From contig JAQWKT010000079.1 in assembly GCA_029247685.1 (NCBI GenBank), positions 1 to 35,549 of the forward strand: a stretch of 35,549 nt of DNA, in the 5' to 3' direction. Origin of the DNA: Crocinitomicaceae bacterium. Its GTDB lineage: Bacteria > Bacteroidota > Bacteroidia > Flavobacteriales_D > Crocinitomicaceae. Below the pieces are notes generated by a model. That model worked only from the letters and a program-made list of their open reading frames with translations, searched no databases and had not been told where the DNA came from. The translations under genes and the position numbers were made by a program. Shown here in pieces: positions 20,219 to 27,641 of this stretch; the first letter of the stretch is position 1; every line of letters starts with the position of its first letter.

Positions 20219-21487
20219 TTATTTTTTCCCAAATCTTACTGCGAGAATCGCGGTATCATCTGCATAGTTTAAATCTTGCTTCCACTCATCTATTTTTGAA
20301 AAAATAGTGTAATTCATGTCAGCCATGCTTAAGCCTCCAGCCTTGGTTGCTCTTGAAAATGCCTTTACTTCTTTTATAAGTCGCTTTAATCCAAATTGTT
20401 CTCCCTTAGAATTTTCTTGTTCTACAACTCCATCGGTATACATAATTAGTGTCGATTTTGGAGGAATGTTTATTTTTCCAACTTCAATATTTGGAATTTC
20501 ATCCATCATCCCCAAGCCTATACAACCGATATCAAGAAGCTTAGAAGAATTTCCGTGCAAAATAAAGGGTTGATTATGTCCTGCGTTAATATATTTCATT
20601 TCTCTTGTAAAAGCATTGTAATGGCCAATAAAAAAAGTGATAAATTTTTCTCCTTTTGCACTTTTCATGACTTTTTTATTTAGTTCTTCCATTAAAAAAG
20701 CCATTTCAAAACGTTGATATCTAAAAAGAGTTCTTATAGTTGCTTGAAAATTTGCCATTAAAAGTGCTGCGGTAATTCCTTTTCCAGAAACGTCTGCAAT
20801 ACAAAAAATATATTCGTCATCCCCTAATGGGATAAAGTCGTAATAATCACCTCCGATAGCATGTCTTGGGATAAATTTTGCTGAAATATCCATTTTGAAA
20901 TTTGAAGGTAAATTAGAAAAATCTGGAAAAAGAAGTTTTTGCATTTCTCTAGCTACTTCAAGTTCTTTTTTTATTGCCTCCTGCGCCAAACTTTTCTTAA
21001 GTATACTTTTGTTTTCAATAGCAACACTAACAATATTGCTTAGAGTTTGAATAAAGCTTAAATATAAATGGTCATCTTTTATCTTTTTATCTGTTTTTGT
21101 TTCTATTCTAGATACAAGAACATATGCTAATGGTTTATCATGATGAATAACAGGTATAATCGCATCAAAATTATCCAAAAGAGCATTATTTGATGAATCA
21201 ACTATAGTAATGTCTGTAAAGCGGTTTAATTCTCGAGCAATTTGATCCACAACGATTTTCATTTTAAATCCTTTTTTTAAAATGCATGACCAATGGTTAT
21301 CTGTTTGATGAAGAATAACAAACTTTTTAAATCCTAATTGTTCTTTTAAAACAAAAGAATAAATATCAAGAATGTTTTCAACTGGAAGATTTTCATTTAT
21401 GGCCGTAGTTATCTCAAGAATAGAGTTAAGTTTAATGTCTTTTAACTCGATTTTATGTTTTAAAACTTCGTTTTGTTTTTTAACCAT
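20219..21487 (-). CDS. GAF-SpoIIE (PP2C-type) serine phosphatase
   Basis: A 422-residue cytoplasmic signalling protein. The N-terminal 160 residues form a GAF-like sensor, then a helical linker (SLAQEAIKKELEVAREMQ, 166-183), then the PPM/SpoIIE phosphatase domain. Metal-binding motifs are intact: GGDYYD (212-217), CIADVSGKG (229-237), the YTDGVVE segment near 350, and ADDTAILAV near the end. Such phosphatases dephosphorylate STAS-domain antagonists in partner-switching pathways; a STAS protein is encoded at 2407-2751. Its start overlaps the LpxD-like gene by 8 bases, so it is co-translated with a lipid A-type enzyme. Its stop abuts the PorU2 stop with no gap. The ligand of the GAF domain is unknown. 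Confidence 0.9.
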   Translation of the reverse strand: MVKKQNEVLKHKIELKDIKLNSILEITTAINENLPVENILDIYSFVLKEQLGFKKFVILHQTDNHWSCILKKGFKMKIVVDQIARELNRFTDITIVDSSNNALLDNFDAIIPVIHHDKPLAYVLVSRIETKTDKKIKDDHLYLSFIQTLSNIVSVAIENKSILKKSLAQEAIKKELEVAREMQKLLFPDFSNLPSNFKMDISAKFIPRHAIGGDYYDFIPLGDDEYIFCIADVSGKGITAALLMANFQATIRTLFRYQRFEMAFLMEELNKKVMKSAKGEKFITFFIGHYNAFTREMKYINAGHNQPFILHGNSSKLLDIGCIGLGMMDEIPNIEVGKINIPPKSTLIMYTDGVVEQENSKGEQFGLKRLIKEVKAFSRATKAGGLSMADMNYTIFSKIDEWKQDLNYADDTAILAVRFGKK

Positions 21488-22415
21488 TTTTTAATAACTC
21501 TATTAATTCTGGTAATTTTTTTATAGCGGCCATTTCTTTATACTTAAATCTTATTTCGCTACATGGACTCCCAAAGTAGGTTTTCCCTGCTTTAAGGCTT
21601 TTAGAAATACCTGATTGGGCACCAACCACTACATTTTCTTCAATAATTACGTTGCTGGCACAGCCAACTTGCCCCCAAAGAGTAACATTGTCTTTGATTT
21701 GAACACACCCTGCTATACCAACATTTGCAGCCATTAAGCAATTCTTTCCAATAACGGTATCATGACCAATATGAACTTGATTATCTAGCTTGCTTCCTTC
21801 TCCAATTCTGGTGATTGCTGAAACTCCAGCATCAATGGTGCATAAAGCTCCGATCTCCACATTGTTTTCTAAGAGAACACAACCAGTACTATGCATTCGA
21901 TTGTATTCATTCTCTTTTTTCTTATAGTAAAAGGCATAATGACCAATAATGCTGTTTGGTCCTATAATTACATTGTCTTCTATAACGCAATTGTCATATA
22001 TACAAACTCCAGAGTGAATAATAGCATTTTTCCCAATAGAAACATTATTTCCAATAAAAACATTTGGATAAATATGAGCACTTTTATCAATAATGCAATT
22101 TAAACCAACAGATTTTGTATGTTTTTTTAATGGTGAAAAATGCAGGCATAAAAAATTATAATCATCAAAAGGATTATTGGAAATTATAAGGGCTTTATTT
22201 GTTGGGCAATTTATTTTTTTATCCGCAATAATTGTTGTTGCATTAGAATTTACAGCTTTTTCATAATATTTTTTATGGTCCACAAATACGATATCTCCAT
22301 TTTCTACCGAGTGAATTTCATTAATACCGGTTATTGTGTGATTTGGATCCCCAACAAACTTACATTTAATAAGTTCAGATATTTCTTTTAGGGTGTGTGG
22401 TCGAGATAATTTCAT
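21480..22415 (-). CDS. LpxD-like UDP-3-O-acylglucosamine N-acyltransferase
   Basis: A 311-residue left-handed beta-helix acyltransferase. The N-terminal uridine-binding domain (about 1-95) starts with RPHTLKEISELIKCKFVGD and has VENGDIVFVDHKKYYEKA. Hexapeptide repeats run from about 105 to 280, with the catalytic-type His in HIGHDTVIGKNC. LpxD adds the N-linked acyl chain during lipid A synthesis. Bacteroidota often carry a second, shorter LpxD-like gene away from lpxC and lpxA, and this looks like that paralogue: the N-terminus matches the shorter group and no lpx neighbours are visible. It may acylate a different amino sugar. It is the first gene of a two-gene unit with the SpoIIE phosphatase. 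Confidence 0.88.
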   Translation of the reverse strand: MKLSRPHTLKEISELIKCKFVGDPNHTITGINEIHSVENGDIVFVDHKKYYEKAVNSNATTIIADKKINCPTNKALIISNNPFDDYNFLCLHFSPLKKHTKSVGLNCIIDKSAHIYPNVFIGNNVSIGKNAIIHSGVCIYDNCVIEDNVIIGPNSIIGHYAFYYKKKENEYNRMHSTGCVLLENNVEIGALCTIDAGVSAITRIGEGSKLDNQVHIGHDTVIGKNCLMAANVGIAGCVQIKDNVTLWGQVGCASNVIIEENVVVGAQSGISKSLKAGKTYFGSPCSEIRFKYKEMAAIKKLPELIELLKNG

Positions 22416-22435
22416 TTTTGAATAGGATATATATT

Positions 22436-22443
22436 CAAAAATA
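22436..22443 (-). promoter_or_regulatory. Candidate -7 promoter element for the LpxD-like/SpoIIE unit
   Basis: On the minus strand these bases read TATTTTTG, matching TAnnTTTG, and end 20 bases upstream of the ATG at 22415. No -33 TTTG is seen at the proper distance. The rest of the 22416-22522 gap holds nothing else recognisable. Confidence 0.45.
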
Positions 22444-22522
22444 CTGCTGATTATTTGATTTTCAGCTGCCTTTCTTATGGAGTTATCCTCTTTGCACTGT
22501 TAATTGTTGTTTTGCTTTTTAT

Positions 22523-23227
22523 TTAATTAAATGCTTCTTTTAAGATAGTTTTAAGGTCGGTTTTTTCCAATTTTTTAAGTTTTTTTTCTTTTTTAGAAAT
22601 AACCAAAAAAGGCAATTTTTCTTGGGTGCATATATCTAAATCGTGCGATGAAATAAGAATAGTTTTCTTTTTAAGTTCTGCAATGGATTTCAAATACTGT
22701 ATTATTTTTTGTTTGTTTTTATAATCTAAAAATGCGGTTGGTTCATCTAGTAATATTATTGGGGTGTCTTGACAAACAGCTCTTGCAATTGAAAGCAGTT
22801 GACGTTCTCCATCACTTAATTCATTAGTAAAAATGTCTTGAAATGAAAGCATTGAGATATCTTTTAAGCAATTTACTGCCGCTTGCTCGTCTTTTTTATT
22901 TAATTGTCCCCATGCATTTGTATGAGGTGTTCTTCCAAGAGAAACATAGTTTTTTGCAGTTAAATAAGGGATTCCACTAAAACTTGAATTAACAATGGCA
23001 CAAGTTTGGGACATGTTTTTTAAGTTGTATCTATTTATGCTTTTATCATTAATAATTAATTTCCCTTTTAATGGTTTTATTTGTCCTGAAATAGTCTTTA
23101 ATAATGTAGATTTACCAATGCCATTTTTCCCTGCTAAAACAAAAATTTCTCCTTTATTTATTTTTAAGTCAGAAACCCTAAAAAGAGTTTTGTTATAGCC
23201 AATTTCTATTTCTTTAAAATCAATCAT
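22523..23227 (-). CDS. ABC transporter ATP-binding protein, FecE/BtuD type
   Basis: A 234-residue ATPase subunit of an importer for iron-siderophore, haem or cobalamin. Motifs: Walker A GKNGIGKS (33-40), ABC signature LSDGE (137-141), Walker B IILLDEP (157-163), and the switch His195 in SSHDL. The position usually holding the Q-loop reads CAIVNSSF, so the conserved glutamine is not obvious, which is also seen in other members of the FecE family. Its start overlaps the permease stop by 4 bases. It is the last gene of a substrate-binding protein/permease/ATPase operon. Confidence 0.92.
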   Translation of the reverse strand: MIDFKEIEIGYNKTLFRVSDLKINKGEIFVLAGKNGIGKSTLLKTISGQIKPLKGKLIINDKSINRYNLKNMSQTCAIVNSSFSGIPYLTAKNYVSLGRTPHTNAWGQLNKKDEQAAVNCLKDISMLSFQDIFTNELSDGERQLLSIARAVCQDTPIILLDEPTAFLDYKNKQKIIQYLKSIAELKKKTILISSHDLDICTQEKLPFLVISKKEKKLKKLEKTDLKTILKEAFN

Positions 23228-24219
23228 GATTTTTTTCTAATTACAAGATAAATAATAAAAGGAGCGCCAATAAAGGAAGTCAATACATTGATTGGAATTA
23301 AGATAAAGTTATTTGACAATTGAATAACCATGTCACAAAGCAGCATAAATCCTGCTCCAAGAAAAACATTAACAACTAATAGTTTTTTGTGATCTTGGGT
23401 CTTAAAGATAATCTTAGATAAGTTGGGTACAGCTAAACCTATAAAAGCAATTGGTCCACAAAATGCGGTTATTGTTCCGGTTAAAATAGCGGTAATGGAG
23501 ATGCATAAAAATCGAACCTTCTTTATGTTAACCCCAAGTGATTTTGCTTCTTTTTCACCAATAACGAGAGTGTTTAATGGTTTTGTAATAAGAAAGGAAA
23601 GCATGATTGCTAAAAAAATAATGAGTGTTATTCCAAATAATTGATAAAACTCTACACGTTGAAGTGACCCCATGGACCAAAAGAAAAATCCTTTTAGTTT
23701 TTCTGCCTCTGCAAATGTTTCCAATAGATTAATCGTTGCATTAATAAAACTAGAAAGCATAATTCCGATTAATAATAAAGAAATGTTTGAACGAATAAAC
23801 ATGGAGCATATTAGCATAATAGCACCAAGTATAAAGGCGCCAATTAATGCGCTTAGTAACATTCCAGATTCGGTATTGAAAAAATAAAACCCACTGAGCA
23901 TGGAAAGTCCAATAAATAATGAGGCTCCTGAATTTAAACCAAGGACATATGGGCCAGCTAATTGATTGTTAAATAGGGTTTGCATTAAAAGACCTGATAC
24001 CGCTAATGCTGCCCCAGCAAGTATAGCCATGCTAACTCTTGGTATTCTTAACTCATGTAAAATAATTTGGTTTAAGGAGTTGGAGTCGTAGTTAAATAAG
24101 GCGTTAAAACATTCTTTTATAGAAACAGAAATTTCACCAATAAATAAATTGGTGAATCCTAAAAATGAAATACATAGAATTAAAATGAAAATCCAGAAAG
24201 AATTTGTTTTATTTTTCAT
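23224..24219 (-). CDS. FecCD-family ABC transporter permease
   Basis: A 331-residue inner-membrane permease with about nine or ten hydrophobic spans. Family landmarks: RIPRVSMAILAGAALAVSGLLMQTLFNNQLAGPYVLG near the N-terminus, and GPIAFIGLAVPNLSKI with FLGAGFMLLCDM near the C-terminus, as in FecD, BtuC and HmuU. It forms the channel of a metal-chelate or cobalamin importer. It lies between the binding-protein gene (11-base overlap) and the ATPase gene (4-base overlap). Confidence 0.93.
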   Translation of the reverse strand: MKNKTNSFWIFILILCISFLGFTNLFIGEISVSIKECFNALFNYDSNSLNQIILHELRIPRVSMAILAGAALAVSGLLMQTLFNNQLAGPYVLGLNSGASLFIGLSMLSGFYFFNTESGMLLSALIGAFILGAIMLICSMFIRSNISLLLIGIMLSSFINATINLLETFAEAEKLKGFFFWSMGSLQRVEFYQLFGITLIIFLAIMLSFLITKPLNTLVIGEKEAKSLGVNIKKVRFLCISITAILTGTITAFCGPIAFIGLAVPNLSKIIFKTQDHKKLLVVNVFLGAGFMLLCDMVIQLSNNFILIPINVLTSFIGAPFIIYLVIRKKS

Positions 24220-25330
24220 TAATCTTTTTGTAAAAATATAAATCCCTTTTTAAATTAATATCGGGATGTAATATTTGAATAAGGTCTGCTAAAACATAAT
24301 CTGGATGACATGCTGAGACTTCCCAAAATTTATTTTTATTATGGCTATAGCAGAAAATATTGTTGTTTTTAAAACTTTCAAAATGAATTGATTTTGGATT
24401 GTTTTGCAGGATTAGTTTTTTATTTTTAAATCCAGGATTGAACCAATAATTTGTGTTTTTATTGTCAATTAAAATTTTTTCAAAATGCATGTTAATGCTT
24501 CCTTTTTTTCTGTTTTTTTGATACCGATATTCACATTTGGCATCTTTGAATAATTTTGCTTTGTAGCTGTTTCCACCTGGTGCCCACCAATGTTCTCCTA
24601 CTAAATTCCCAGAGAATACGGTTTTACTTGTTTTTGATTTTGAAGCAATTTTTTTTAGCTGATTGTATTTTTGTGTTACTTCTTTTACATGTATTTTTGC
24701 CATTTTTTCAGTGCCTGTTAAATAACCAAATAACAAAACCCACTCTAATTTTCCTAATGGATGAGGTTCTTTCCAATCAAAATTAGGAATACAATGAATG
24801 CCAAGTTTTTGTAAATGCGTACTTTTTGAAAAATCATCCGTAAATCCACTATACATAATTAATTTTGCTTTGGAAGAAATTATTTTTTCAAATGAAGGTT
24901 GGTTTTCTTCTCCAAATTCAATAATTTTTTTGCTTTCAATTCCTTTAATAACATTTTTGTTATGCACGTATTTTTTAGATACAACCCCTTTTATAACGTT
25001 TGTTTTATTTAACTCTGAAAGCATACCTATGTGTGTAGATGAAAAAACAATCATTGAATTAATAGGGGTTTTTATTTTTTGATGATCTGTAGAATTACTT
25101 TGTTGATTTATTGGTATGAAATACCGATATGTCTTATTTTTTATTTCTGGATGTTTGATATGGATATATACCCCTTCTTGTTTTTCATAAATAGTTAAAT
25201 GTTTAGAATGTTTTGTTATTGATTGTTTTTTGTCGAAATATTTTGTTTTAGAGATTTTTGAATTACAAGAACAAAATAGAAGGACTAATCCAATAAAATA
25301 TACTTTTTTAGATTTAACAAGAAAAATCAT
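24209..25330 (-). CDS. ABC transporter substrate-binding lipoprotein (iron-chelate/cobalamin class)
   Basis: A periplasmic binding lipoprotein, 373 residues from the ATG at 25330. A TTG at 25369 and an ATG at 25354 lie upstream in frame; I prefer 25330 because it gives a clean lipoprotein signal (MIFLVKSKKVYFIGLVLLFCSC) and leaves a palindrome at 25358-25374 outside the gene. The middle has the class III binding-protein pattern (MIVFSSTHIGMLSELN, then a central helix, then GNLVGEHWWAPGGNSYKAKLF). Histidines, Trp and Tyr in the second lobe could contact a metal chelate or cobalamin, but the ligand cannot be read from sequence. No cobalamin riboswitch fits in the short upstream gap. It is the first gene of the importer operon. 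Confidence 0.85.
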   Translation of the reverse strand: MIFLVKSKKVYFIGLVLLFCSCNSKISKTKYFDKKQSITKHSKHLTIYEKQEGVYIHIKHPEIKNKTYRYFIPINQQSNSTDHQKIKTPINSMIVFSSTHIGMLSELNKTNVIKGVVSKKYVHNKNVIKGIESKKIIEFGEENQPSFEKIISSKAKLIMYSGFTDDFSKSTHLQKLGIHCIPNFDWKEPHPLGKLEWVLLFGYLTGTEKMAKIHVKEVTQKYNQLKKIASKSKTSKTVFSGNLVGEHWWAPGGNSYKAKLFKDAKCEYRYQKNRKKGSINMHFEKILIDNKNTNYWFNPGFKNKKLILQNNPKSIHFESFKNNNIFCYSHNKNKFWEVSACHPDYVLADLIQILHPDINLKRDLYFYKKINEK

Positions 25331-25357
25331 AAAATCATAAAAAAAAGGCTGCATCCG

Positions 25358-25374
25358 AATTCTTGTCAAGAATT
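25358..25374. promoter_or_regulatory. 17-base palindrome, candidate operator
   Basis: AATTCTTG-T-CAAGAATT is a perfect inverted repeat with 8-base arms and a single central base. It lies 27 bases upstream of the preferred ATG of the importer operon and about 100 bases upstream of the divergent sigma-54-type regulator gene. The odd length and arms fit a dimeric repressor site, and the position fits control of the importer. It is not a canonical Fur box. Identity of any binder is inference. Confidence 0.45.
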
Positions 25375-25477
25375 GTTGTTTTATTTATTTAAATAAAGAT
25401 AATTATTAAACATAAAATCGAAATAGATATTCTGTTTTATTTAAAATACATTACCTTATCTTTATCAAAATTTTAAA

Positions 25478-26641
25478 ATGGGAAAGATTCTTATTATTGA
25501 TGATGAAAGAGCAATACGAAGAGCACTTCGTGAAATACTCGAGTTTGAGGACTTTGCTGTGGATGAGGCAGAGAATGGAAAAGAAGGCTTTGAAAAAGCA
25601 ACAGAAACGGTTTATGATATAATTTTTTGTGACATAAAAATGCCATTAATGGATGGCCTTGAAGTTTTACGTGAATTGGTAAAGGTTGGGGTAGAAACTC
25701 CTGTAATAATGATAAGTGGCCATGGAAATGTCGAAACAGCTGTTGAGGCAATAAAAAATGGTGCATTTGATTTTATTGAAAAACCACTTGATTTAAATCG
25801 AATTTTAGTTACAATTAGAAATGCAAGCGATAAGTCGAGTATGCTTGAAGAGAAGAAGATTTTAAAAACGACTGTTAAGCGATTAAAAGGAGGGAAAATT
25901 ATTGGAGAATCCGAAGGAATAAAAAAAATTAAGGAATTAATATCCAAAGTTGCTCCATCTGGAGCAAGAGTTATGATTACTGGAGCTAATGGAACAGGAA
26001 AGGAGCTTGTTGCCAGGGCGCTTCATGATAATTCTGATAGAGCTAAAAATCCATTTGTTGAAGTTAATTGTGCTGCTATTCCATCAGAATTAATTGAGAG
26101 TGAGCTTTTTGGTCATGTAAAGGGAGCTTTTACTTCCGCAATTAAAGATAAAAAAGGGAAATTTGAAATTTCTTCAGGTGGAACACTTTTTTTAGACGAA
26201 ATAGGGGACATGTCCGCAAGTGCTCAAGCAAAAGTGCTTAGAGCTCTTCAAGAAAATGTAATACAAAGAGTTGGTAGTGAAAAAGACATTAAGGTAAACT
26301 GTCGAGTTATTGCTGCAACAAATAAAGATTTAAAAAAAGAAATATCTGAAGGTAACTTTAGAGAAGATTTGTATCATCGACTTGCAGTTATTTTAATTCA
26401 TGTTCCAGCTTTAAATGATCGAAGAAACGACATTCCATTATTAGTGGATTATTTTCTTTCTATGATATGTTCAAATCAAGGAATACCAAAAAAAATGGTA
26501 AGCCCTGAGGGGATGAAAGCTTTACAAAAAATTAATTGGACCGGAAATATAAGAGAACTTAGAAATATAATTGAGCGTTTAATTATCTTGTGTGGCATGA
26601 CAATAGATGAAAAGGATGTCGAATTGTTTGCAAACCCCTAA
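25478..26641 (+). CDS. Sigma-54-type response regulator without a DNA-binding domain
   Basis: A 387-residue NtrC-type protein. The receiver domain (1-118) has the phospho-accepting Asp52 (CDIKMPLMDG), Ser80 and Lys102. The AAA+ domain (about 140-380) has Walker A GANGTGKE (169-176), Walker B TLFLDEIGD (236-244), and the sigma-54 contact loop GAFTSA (216-221) in place of the usual GAFTGA. The protein ends right after the AAA+ lid (ELFANP), with no Fis-type helix-turn-helix. It could activate sigma-54 polymerase from solution or have lost that job. The same architecture is known in Bacteroidota homologues. A weak -7-like TATCTTTA lies at 25457-25464. gpsA follows after 9 bases. The sensor kinase is not here. 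Confidence 0.9.
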   Translation: MGKILIIDDERAIRRALREILEFEDFAVDEAENGKEGFEKATETVYDIIFCDIKMPLMDGLEVLRELVKVGVETPVIMISGHGNVETAVEAIKNGAFDFIEKPLDLNRILVTIRNASDKSSMLEEKKILKTTVKRLKGGKIIGESEGIKKIKELISKVAPSGARVMITGANGTGKELVARALHDNSDRAKNPFVEVNCAAIPSELIESELFGHVKGAFTSAIKDKKGKFEISSGGTLFLDEIGDMSASAQAKVLRALQENVIQRVGSEKDIKVNCRVIAATNKDLKKEISEGNFREDLYHRLAVILIHVPALNDRRNDIPLLVDYFLSMICSNQGIPKKMVSPEGMKALQKINWTGNIRELRNIIERLIILCGMTIDEKDVELFANP

Positions 26642-26650
26642 AATAAATAC

Positions 26651-27634
26651 ATGAAGGTATCCGTATTGGGTAGTGGAAGCTGGGCAACCGCATTGGTGAA
26701 ATTATTAACCAATAAAACAACTGTATCTTGGTGGATTCGTAATGAAAATGCTATAGAGCATTTACTTGCCTACAAACATAATCCCAATTACCTTCAATCT
26801 GTAGAATTTGATTTGGATAAAATTATTATTGATTCTGATCTAGAGTCAATAATTTTAAAATCAGATATTTTAATAGTTGCAGTTCCTGCAGCTTTTATTC
26901 ATAAAGCATTTTCTGTTATAAATCCTTCTGTTTTAGAAGGGAAAATTGTTTTTTCAGCTGCTAAAGGAATGATCCCTGAGTATCATGCAATCCCTGCAAA
27001 ATATTTTCATGATCATTTTAAAGTTAGTTATGAAAATTTGGGGATTATTTGTGGTCCATGCCATGCAGAAGAGGTAGCTCTTGAAAGATTGTCATACCTA
27101 ACCATTGCTTGCAGTGATGTAAATAAGGCTCAGCAAGTAGCTTCTTTGTTATCATGTAGGTATATGAATACGGTTATTTCAGATGATTTATTTGGCACGG
27201 AGTTTTCCGCGGTTTTAAAAAATGTCTATGCGCTGGCCGCTGGTATTTGTTCAGGCATTGGATATGGCGATAATTTTCAAGCAGTATTAATCGCAAATGC
27301 AATTCAAGAATTAGAACGTTTTATAGATGTAGTGCATCCAATTCATCGAGATACAAATACAAGTGCTTATTTAGGAGATCTTCTTGTTACCGCTTATTCT
27401 AAATTTTCAAGAAATAGAACCTTTGGTTTTATGATAGGGAAGGGGTATTCCGTGAAAACAGCACAGTTAGAAATGAAGATGGTTGCTGAGGGGTTTTATG
27501 CAACAAAAAGTCTAGTAAAAGTTAACGATGATTTTCAGGTGAATATGCCAATTCTTTTGGCTGTAAATGATATTTTATACAATGGCTCATCCCCTAAAAA
27601 AAGGATCCTTCAATTATCAAAAAAACTTGTATAA
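26651..27634 (+). CDS. gpsA: Glycerol-3-phosphate dehydrogenase [NAD(P)+]
   Basis: This 327-residue cytoplasmic enzyme reduces dihydroxyacetone phosphate to sn-glycerol 3-phosphate, the backbone of phospholipids. The dinucleotide-binding loop is VLGSGSWATAL (5-15). FSAAKGM, GPCHAEEVA and FSAVLKNVYALAAG follow in order, the last holding the catalytic lysine segment. Length fits the family. It follows the sigma-54-type regulator by 9 bases, so the two are probably co-transcribed. It converges on the receptor gene with a 7-base gap. Confidence 0.96.
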   Translation: MKVSVLGSGSWATALVKLLTNKTTVSWWIRNENAIEHLLAYKHNPNYLQSVEFDLDKIIIDSDLESIILKSDILIVAVPAAFIHKAFSVINPSVLEGKIVFSAAKGMIPEYHAIPAKYFHDHFKVSYENLGIICGPCHAEEVALERLSYLTIACSDVNKAQQVASLLSCRYMNTVISDDLFGTEFSAVLKNVYALAAGICSGIGYGDNFQAVLIANAIQELERFIDVVHPIHRDTNTSAYLGDLLVTAYSKFSRNRTFGFMIGKGYSVKTAQLEMKMVAEGFYATKSLVKVNDDFQVNMPILLAVNDILYNGSSPKKRILQLSKKLV

Positions 27635-27641
27635 GTTTAAA

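Noticed and set aside
25361..25369. TTGACA-like -35 sequence on the minus strand near 25369
   Set aside because: It is part of the palindrome, and this phylum does not use the TTGACA/TATAAT type as its main promoter.
25385..25398. AT-only palindrome TTTATTTAAATAAA
   Set aside because: Simple AT palindromes are expected by chance in such low-GC spacers; the nearby 17-base dyad is much more informative.
25331..25477. Possible cobalamin riboswitch ahead of the ABC importer
   Set aside because: The gap is only about 147 bases shared by two divergent genes and shows no B12-box-like segment; it is too short for the full element.
25494..25947. Two long minus-strand open frames opposite the sigma-54-type regulator
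   Set aside because: They are shadows of the receiver and linker coding sequence; the proteins are low-complexity (His/Leu/Phe rich) and match nothing.
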